Below, piece after piece: positions 57,863 to 64,000 of a stretch of DNA of 64,000 nucleotides. This DNA is from Raffaelea ambrosiae. Taxonomy: Eukaryota > Ascomycota > Sordariomycetes > Ophiostomatales > Ophiostomataceae. The translations under genes and the position numbers were made by a program. The stretch lies in contig PCDI01000013.1 of NCBI GenBank assembly GCA_002778195.1, positions 453,021 through 517,020 on the forward strand. Direction: 5' to 3'. Below the pieces are notes generated by a model that made no database searches, had not been told where the DNA came from, and was given only the letters and a program-made list of their open reading frames with translations. The first letter of the stretch is position 1. Each line of letters begins with the position of its first letter.

Positions 57863-60202
57863 ATGGTGACACCGGCACCATGGCGCTCAGGATGGCGGGC
57901 CGTGTTGGCAAGGAGCCGTTACGGGAGCCATCCTCGCTGTGTCTTTTTTGCTCCAGGTTCTTCCTCTTCCTTCTCACCCCCCATCGCATCTCTCGTCGCA
58001 TCGCCGGTCTCCCCCCCCTTCGCGGCCTCCTTTTCCTCCACGGCCTCTCGTTCGTCGTCCTCCCCGCCCCCCATCCGTCGCGCCCCGCCCTCCTCGTCTC
58101 CTACTGCTCCCATCCTCCTTCGCGACTACCAGGAAGAATGCATCCAGTCTGTCCTGGCGTCGCTGGCCCGCGGCCAAAGACGCCTCGGCATCTCGCTGGC
58201 GACGGGCGCCGGCAAGACGGTCATCTTCACGCAGCTCCTGGACCGCGTCCAGCCGGCGCATCCAGACGCAGACCAGACGCTCATCCTCGCGCACCGCCGC
58301 GAGCTCGTCGAGCAGGCCGCGCGGCACTGCACGCGCGCGTACCCGCACAAGAAGGTGGACATCGAGATGGGGTCGCTGCACGCGAGCGGCACGGCAGACA
58401 TCACGGTGGCCAGCGTGCAGTCGCTGACGTCGGGCACGCGGATCGACAAGTTCGACCCGGGGCGGTTCAAGCTGGTGCTCGTGGACGAGGCGCACCACAT
58501 TGTGGCGCCGGGCTACATGAAGGTGCTCGAGCACTTTGGGCTCGACGCGAAGGTGTCCGCCGGGGGGGGCGTGGAGGAGAAGGAGCAGGAGGAGCAGGAG
58601 GAGGAGGAGGCAAGCCAAGAAACGGCTGGTGCAGCCCCCCCCCTCGGGATCGGGCATCGGCCGGCCTTGGTGGGCGTGTCGGCGACGCTTTCGCGCTTCG
58701 ACGGGCTGGCGCTGGGCAAGGCCATTGACGAGATTGTGTACCACAAGGACTACGTGGACATGATCGGCGACGGCTGGCTGTCGGACGTGGTGTTCACGAC
58801 GGTCGAGTCGACGGCGGACCTGTCGCGCGTGCGGACGAGCGGCGGGGCCGGGCGCGGCGACTTCCAGCAGGCGGACCTGTCGCGGGCGGTCAACACGCAG
58901 ACGGTCAACGAGATCACGGTGCGGACGTGGCTGGCCAAGGCGCACAGCCAGGGCCGGCAGTCGACGCTGGTCTTCTGCGTGGACCTGCGCCACGTGGCCG
59001 ACCTGACGGCGACGTTCCGGCGGCACGGCGTCGAGGCGCAGTTTGTCACGGGCGAGACGCACAAGGTGGAGCGGGCGCAGCGGCTGGAGGCCTTCAAGGC
59101 GGGCGCCTTCCCCGTGCTCGTCAACTGCGGCGTCTTCACCGAGGGCACCGACATGCCCCGCGTGGACTGCGTGGTGCTGGCGCGGCCGACCAAGTCGCGC
59201 AACCTGCTGGTGCAGATGATCGGCCGCGGCATGCGGCTGCACGCCAACAAGACCAACTGCCACGTCATCGACATGGTGTCCAGCCTCGAGACCGGCGTGG
59301 TCACGACGCCGACCCTGTTCGGGCTGGACCCGGGCGAGCTGGTGGCGGACGCGAGCGTCGAGGACATGCGGACGCTGCGCGAGGCGCGGCAGCAGGCCGA
59401 GGAGGAGCGGCAGGGACAGGTGGAGGCGGCGGCGGCGGCAGAACGGGCGCCGCCGGGCGTGCCCATCAGCAGCGTCCGCTTTACAGACTACGAGTCGGTG
59501 TACGACCTGATTGCCGACACGTCGGGCGAGCGGCACATTCGCCTGCTCAGCCGGCACGCATGGGTGCAGACGGGCCGGGCGCGGTATGTGCTGAGCGGCC
59601 CCACGGGGACGTATCTGCGGATCGAGCCGATCGAGGACGAGCGCGACGAAGAGGCGGACGAGGCGGACGAGGCGGACGAGGCGTACATGCGCGCGCACTG
59701 GGAGGGCTACGAGGAGCGCTCGGCCCGCGGGGCCGCTCCTGCGGCGGCGGCGGCGGCGGCAGCTGGTGCCCTGTTCCGGGTCGTCGAGGTGCGCGCCCTG
59801 CCGCCGGGGCTGTCCAAGAAGTCGCCCTATGCGGCGCCGCGCGAGGTCTGCCGGGCGCCGACGCTCGGCGACGCCGTGCACGGGGCCGACAACTACGCGT
59901 CCAAGATCTTCCCGCGGCCGTTCATCTACCGCTACCAGGGCTGGCGCCGGGGTCCGCCGACCACGGGCCAGCTCGACTTTGTCAACAAGGTGCGCGACAA
60001 GAGCCAGCCGCCGCTGACGGCGGACGACATCGACCGCGGCACGGCGTCCGACATGATCACCAAGATCAAGCACGGGGCGCGGGGGCGGTTTGCCGACCTG
60101 GCCGCGGCACGGCGACGACGCGACCGCGAGGCCTCCGTGCAGGCGCGCGCGGCGGCGCAGCGGCAGCGGGAGCTGGTGTCCGTAGGGCCATTGGCAGCCT
60201 AG
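57863..60202 (+). CDS. irc3: Irc3-like mitochondrial DEAD/H-box helicase
   Basis: Single exon, 779 residues from the ATG at 57863; an in-frame ATG at 57746 would add 39 residues rich in Phe. The N-terminal 80 residues are rich in Arg, Ser and Pro with few acids, as in a mitochondrial presequence. Helicase motifs are Q-like LLRDYQEECI, Walker A ATGAGKT (113-119), DEAH (208-211), the motif III-like VSATLSRFD, motif IV TLVFCVDLRHV, motif V region EGTDMPRVD and motif VI QMIGRGMR (451-458). This order and spacing match the Irc3/SSL2-like SF2 family. Yeast Irc3 is a mitochondrial branch-migrating helicase needed for mtDNA upkeep. The C-terminal region (500-779) contains acidic Asp-Glu-Ala repeats and a conserved tail (ASKIFPRPFIYRYQGWRRG PP). 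An insert of Glu/Gln lies after DEAH. Confidence 0.88.
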   Translation: MVTPAPWRSGWRAVLARSRYGSHPRCVFFAPGSSSSFSPPIASLVASPVSPPFAASFSSTASRSSSSPPPIRRAPPSSSPTAPILLRDYQEECIQSVLASLARGQRRLGISLATGAGKTVIFTQLLDRVQPAHPDADQTLILAHRRELVEQAARHCTRAYPHKKVDIEMGSLHASGTADITVASVQSLTSGTRIDKFDPGRFKLVLVDEAHHIVAPGYMKVLEHFGLDAKVSAGGGVEEKEQEEQEEEEASQETAGAAPPLGIGHRPALVGVSATLSRFDGLALGKAIDEIVYHKDYVDMIGDGWLSDVVFTTVESTADLSRVRTSGGAGRGDFQQADLSRAVNTQTVNEITVRTWLAKAHSQGRQSTLVFCVDLRHVADLTATFRRHGVEAQFVTGETHKVERAQRLEAFKAGAFPVLVNCGVFTEGTDMPRVDCVVLARPTKSRNLLVQMIGRGMRLHANKTNCHVIDMVSSLETGVVTTPTLFGLDPGELVADASVEDMRTLREARQQAEEERQGQVEAAAAAERAPPGVPISSVRFTDYESVYDLIADTSGERHIRLLSRHAWVQTGRARYVLSGPTGTYLRIEPIEDERDEEADEADEADEAYMRAHWEGYEERSARGAAPAAAAAAAAGALFRVVEVRALPPGLSKKSPYAAPREVCRAPTLGDAVHGADNYASKIFPRPFIYRYQGWRRGPPTTGQLDFVNKVRDKSQPPLTADDIDRGTASDMITKIKHGARGRFADLAAARRRRDREASVQARAAAQRQRELVSVGPLAA

Positions 60203-61514
60203 GTTGGGGAGCGTGCGCTCGCGGGAATGGAATTTGCCACCGGCTGGGTTCCGCCAGAAAGGACGGACCGGTGTACGATAGTGTAGAAAAAAGCAGAAAA
60301 GCAGAAAAGGCAGAAAAGGCAGAGAAGAATAGGCAGACTCCCAAGGCAGACACCCACGTATGATCCTGCTCCCCCCAAAAAGGGCACGTTACTTTCCAGT
60401 CACTCGGCTCGTCACGCTGTCCCCGAAAGAACACAGAACCCTAGTATCCCACGTTTCACAAACAAGGCTGCCAAAAAGGCGCCGCAAGCGTGCGCCGACA
60501 CCGGCCGTGATTGGCTGGTGGCCATGGGGGGGCCACAGCCTGTTTTCTCGTAATGCCTGCACTTGTCTCAGCTCGGCCGTAGGCCTCTGTCTCAGTTGGG
60601 TACTTTCTGTCTTTCTTTTTTTTCTTTTCTTCTTTTTCTTTGCCTGCGGCTTGCTTCCGCGTCCTGGCTGTCCTCTCTGTCCTCTCTGTCCTCTCTAAGC
60701 CCGTCTGCGGCTTGCCAGGCAGCCACCCAGCGTGACCCGGGGCAGCGCTGCCCGGTGGTCGGCGCAACAGCGAAAGCCACAGCGAGCCCAAGCCAGAAGC
60801 CGTCGGAAAGGCACGCAGGATGCCCGTCTTCCGTCCTCCTCGCGGCGGCGCTGCCTCGCTGCGTCGTTGCGTCGGTCGACTTCGTGGGGGTCCTGCTGCC
60901 CAGCCAATGCCCGCTCTTTCCTCTTTCGGCAGCCGTGAAGCTCGCAACCCAGCCTGGCCATTCGGGTGCTTTCCTGGCCTGCCGCCGTCGGCTCCTCCTG
61001 CTGGCTGCTTCTGCCTCGTCCCTGGACCAGCGCACGCCTGTGGGTTGCCTGCCTGGCCCTTCGCTGCCCCCTTTCCCCCGGAATTGCTCACACGTCCTCC
61101 ACCATGCCCGGTCGTTCTTGCCCTTTCAAGCTCGCTGCCGGCCCCCTCCTTCCTTCCTCTTCCTGCATGGCGTTCGTCCCGGCTTGCAGGATACGTTGTC
61201 ACAGGCTCCACTTAAACTTTTCTGTCCTCCCTCCAAGGTGGCTGTTGTCTCTCATAAATTTTTATTTTCCTTAATTTTTTTTTGCATGTGCTGTTACGTG
61301 CACGCACGCACGCCATATAAACCAATATTTTTTTTTACCCATCGTTTTTTTTTTCCCTTGTGTGCGTGCTGTGTGAGTGTGTGTGTGTGTCCTGCGTTTT
61401 GACCTTTCTTCCCCCCCCTCCCCCCCCCTGCTCTTCACGCCCTTTGACATCTGCTTCACGGTCTCCCTTTGGCCTCCCAGGACGTCGTCAGCCTTGCAGA
61501 CTTGTCTCTTGACC
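60203..61514 (+). promoter_or_regulatory. Intergenic region upstream of the coiled-coil orphan
   Basis: 1.3 kb without a supportable gene. A GCAGAAAAG repeat lies at 60290-60333, in the 3' flank of the helicase gene. TCCTCTCTG copies lie at 60671-60697. T- and C-rich tracts at 61255-61440 precede the ATG at 61515 and look like a fungal leader. Confidence 0.45.
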
Positions 61515-63544
61515 ATGCCCTCAGCCACGGCCTCGGCCCCGTTCTCCTCGACCACCGCTGCCTTCGCTGCCGTCTCGTCGTCTTGCCTGCCCAAACACGT
61601 CTCGCCCAAGAAGAAGATCACGAGCCTCCCCAGCCTTACGAGCCTCCCCTGCCCGGCCAGCAACCCCGGCACAAGCAGCAGCAAGCCCTGGCACCACCAC
61701 CACCACCACTTCTTCACCGTGCCTCCTCCTCCTCATCGCCGCTCGCCGCCTCCTGCTCTCTGTCCCCGCCCGACTTCGGCCCCGTCTTGCGAGACCCTGT
61801 CTGCTATGATCGACAGCAAGCCCAAGAAGGCTGCCCCGGCCTTCCTCCGCCGCGTCTCCTTCCACGGCATCCACGGCAGCAGCACCAGTGCTGCCCCCAA
61901 CGCCGCCAGCAGAGGCACCAGCCAGCCTCGCATCAGCCATCGACGGACCACGAGCTGCAGCCGCGCCTCCTCCAAGAGCCGGGCACGGAACATCATCCGC
62001 GACCTTGTTGCCGGCAATACCATGCCCGACCACTCCTCCCTCCCTCTGTGCTACGACGCCAGAGACCAGCCCATCTATTGCTCGTCGTCATCGTCGTCGT
62101 CGTCGTCGTCGTCATCATTGTCTGTCACCTCGCCGGGACCTGCCCTGGACCCCTACCACGAGCAGACCCTGAAGCTCAAACACAAGGTCGAGCTCCACAA
62201 GGCCCGCCGCCAGATGCTCCTGGCCCACGCCGTCCAGCAGATGCAGCAGCTCGACAAGATCCGCCAGCAGATGGCCACCGTCCGCCGTTTCCAAGGCAGT
62301 AGCAGCAGCAGCAGCAGCAGCAGCGGCAGCAGCCACACCAGCAAGAACAAGACGAAGAGCAACGGCAACACCAACGGGTATGGAAACGGCAACAACAACG
62401 GCAGCACGGGCTGCAAGAAGCACACGGCTCCGGCACTACCACCAAACACTGACGGGGACATGGCAGACCTCAAGCAGACACTCCAGTGGAAGGCCCACAT
62501 CATTGACGAGCAGCTGCTCCAGTTGGCCCACCATCTGGAGGCCGAGAACAAGGAGATGTTCCAGCTCTTCCTCAACATGATGGATGGCACTCGCCATGAG
62601 AAGTTTCTGGCCAAGATCAATATGCACAAGCTTCCCATACATATGGAGCAAGAGAATGGCCCAGCCCCTGAGCATGCCAACGGCTACAGAAACGGCCCCA
62701 GCGACGAAACCGCTTCCAGCAGTGGTGGTGATCCTGCGGCATATCCAACCGCCATCACTACCGGATACAGTCATGCCGCCCCCGTCAACGACCTGTCCGT
62801 GCCCGACTGGTTTGTCGAGCTGGAGACCCGCCACAACGTCCGACTGCTTAGCACCGACCGAACAACCCGTTATATCGAGCTCCTGAACAAGATTCACCGG
62901 CTGGAGAAGGAGATACAAGGGATCCAGAGCCTGGAGGAGGCGGAAGAGGTGTCGGCAGGTGTCGGCCAGCCTCTCGTGCCCGGGTTTGGACACGGTGGCG
63001 CCACGCACACCACGCACACCAATACCAAGAGCCCGGCAGTGCCTATTAGCGAGCCTGCCGATTGCGGAGACCCGCCCGCCTTTGAGCTGGAGCTGGGCAG
63101 CGAAAATGGCGATTTCCTAGAGAGGCAGCACCTCTCCTCTTGCCAGGACACGCGTCCGTCTTCTCGGATGCCGTCGAACACCGCCACCAACGCACACGAG
63201 CAGTATGAGCAACTCATGGCCGAGATCAACGCCTGCGCCTCTCTTGTTGCTCAGAAGGACAAGGACACTGTCATGTCCCGCATGGCCGCCGAAGCTGCGG
63301 CTGCCGCGGCCGATCTGTGCCCGATGCTCCCAGAGCTAGAGGTCCTGCATGTGAGTGCAACTTGATCATCCAACCCCTATCCCACTAGAAACACCTTTTC
63401 CGTTGCGTCAAGTTTTGTATGAGATAATACCTCTCCAAAGCACTGAACGTTGTCCCTCCCCAAATTGGAGGCAAATCTTGGCTAACTGGTGGTTCTTGGT
63501 GTGTCAACCAGGGGTATGACGTCATTGAATGGGCCAAAGAATGA
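61515..63544 (+). CDS. Ser-rich coiled-coil protein of unknown function
   Basis: Two exons, 61515-63350 and 63512-63544, give 622 residues. Residues 1-200 are Ser/Pro/His-rich and basic. Charged helices at about 225-265 (HEQTLKLKHKVELHKARRQML ... QMQQLDKIRQQM) and 320-370 (DLKQTLQWKAHIIDEQLLQL, HHLEAENKEMFQLFLNMM) look like coiled coils, with more helix at 440-480 and 550-600. The first exon runs to a stop at 63363-63365, but LEVLH is followed by a perfect donor GTGAGT (63351), a GCTAAC branch (63481) and CCAG (63508-63511). Splicing at phase 0 gives the ending GYDVIEWAKE. The unspliced ending VSAT is the alternative. I recognise no family and propose no function. Confidence 0.7.
62087..62118 (+). 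repeat. TCG/TCA repeat encoding poly-Ser
   Basis: About ten Ser codons in a row within the coiled-coil orphan. A second poly-Ser stretch (AGC) lies near 62300-62325. Confidence 0.85.
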
Positions 63545-64000
63545 GCATGGGACCCAAGGACAAAGCAGAGAGTAGACAAGTTAGCCCCGATATGCCAACA
63601 ACACGGTTGTTTTCTCCTCTCTGTTTTTTCTTTCTCGTCCAATTTTCACATGATTCCTTTTCTTCTCCTCTTTGCATTTTTGATCGGAAACAATGGCGTT
63701 TCAAGGGAATAGAAAGTGGGGGTGGGCCAAACAAGGCTTGCATTTATTCCACATCACCAAGACTAGACAAAGTCTCTACTCATCTTAACACACTGCAGAA
63801 AACAAAACATTAAGAAAACAGACACCGGCATGGGAAATGGGAAAGAACAGACATGGGCAACCAGTGGACCGTCTGAAAAATAGAACAGCGAAAAGAGTAG
63901 TCGTCGGGTAGGAAGAAGCAGAGGAACTGAAGAGGGAGACGAAAAGATAGCCGAAACTTGCCATAAAAAAACGCTAAGGAGACCATCAGGCTAAGGAATT
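63545..64000. other. 3' flank of the coiled-coil orphan to the window edge
   Basis: 456 bp, moderately A/T-rich with A-rich motifs. Nothing coding was recognised on either strand; it may include the 3' UTR of a gene beyond the edge. Confidence 0.45.

Overview
The window is nuclear DNA of a filamentous ascomycete (Pezizomycotina), most likely a Sordariomycete. The grounds are GC-rich coding sequence with strong G/C third positions, short introns (75-161 nt, two longer) with GT-AG borders and CTAAC/CTGAC branch sites, pyrimidine-rich leaders, a Zn(II)2Cys6 regulator with long poly-Q, a GPI-type GH17 glucanase, a fungal Arp9 and a UAF Rrn5-like protein. There are no operons, bacterial-style signals, CRISPR arrays, rRNA or tRNA genes that I can support. 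The order or genus cannot be fixed from the sequence alone.

Layout. 1-10 kb: a Zn2Cys6 regulator (1953-5105) followed by a gene-poor 5 kb. 10-17 kb: an RBR-type RING protein (10171-14130, +) converging on a GPI-anchored GH17 beta-1,3-glucanase (17047-15483, -). 20-25 kb: a propeller plus PI-PLC protein (-) divergent from a KE4/YKE4-type ZIP zinc transporter (+). 25-31 kb has no supported gene. 30.8-32.6 kb: an arrestin-like adaptor. 33.6-33.9 kb: an assembly gap next to a 35-nt poly-C tract. 33.9-40.1 kb: Arp9 and a TM9/EMP70 protein, both minus strand. 42-46.6 kb: a small BTB/POZ family cluster of three genes with the same three-exon structure, plus one decayed copy. 47-49 kb: a conserved-looking orphan. 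49.4-53.8 kb: a 1464-residue, four-domain RNA end-processing protein (2H phosphoesterase, EEP nuclease/phosphatase, poly(A)-polymerase-like nucleotidyltransferase, MJ1316/DUF504). 54-60 kb: an Rrn5-like Pol I factor (-) divergent from an Irc3-like helicase (+). 61.5-63.5 kb: a Ser-rich coiled-coil orphan.

Most genes are housekeeping or regulatory and do not form one pathway. Membrane traffic and nutrient uptake are represented by the arrestin, TM9 and ZIP genes, chromatin and rDNA transcription by Arp9 and Rrn5, and RNA metabolism by the four-domain protein and Irc3. The parts most worth a second look are the BTB cluster (conserved intron phases, a GC-AG intron, a relic), the RBR protein whose catalytic cysteine position is Gln, the four-domain RNA protein, the propeller/PI-PLC fusion, and three genes whose last small exon is missed if the open frame is read straight through. 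Exon borders were worked out by hand from splice consensus and reading phase; none is supported by transcript data here.
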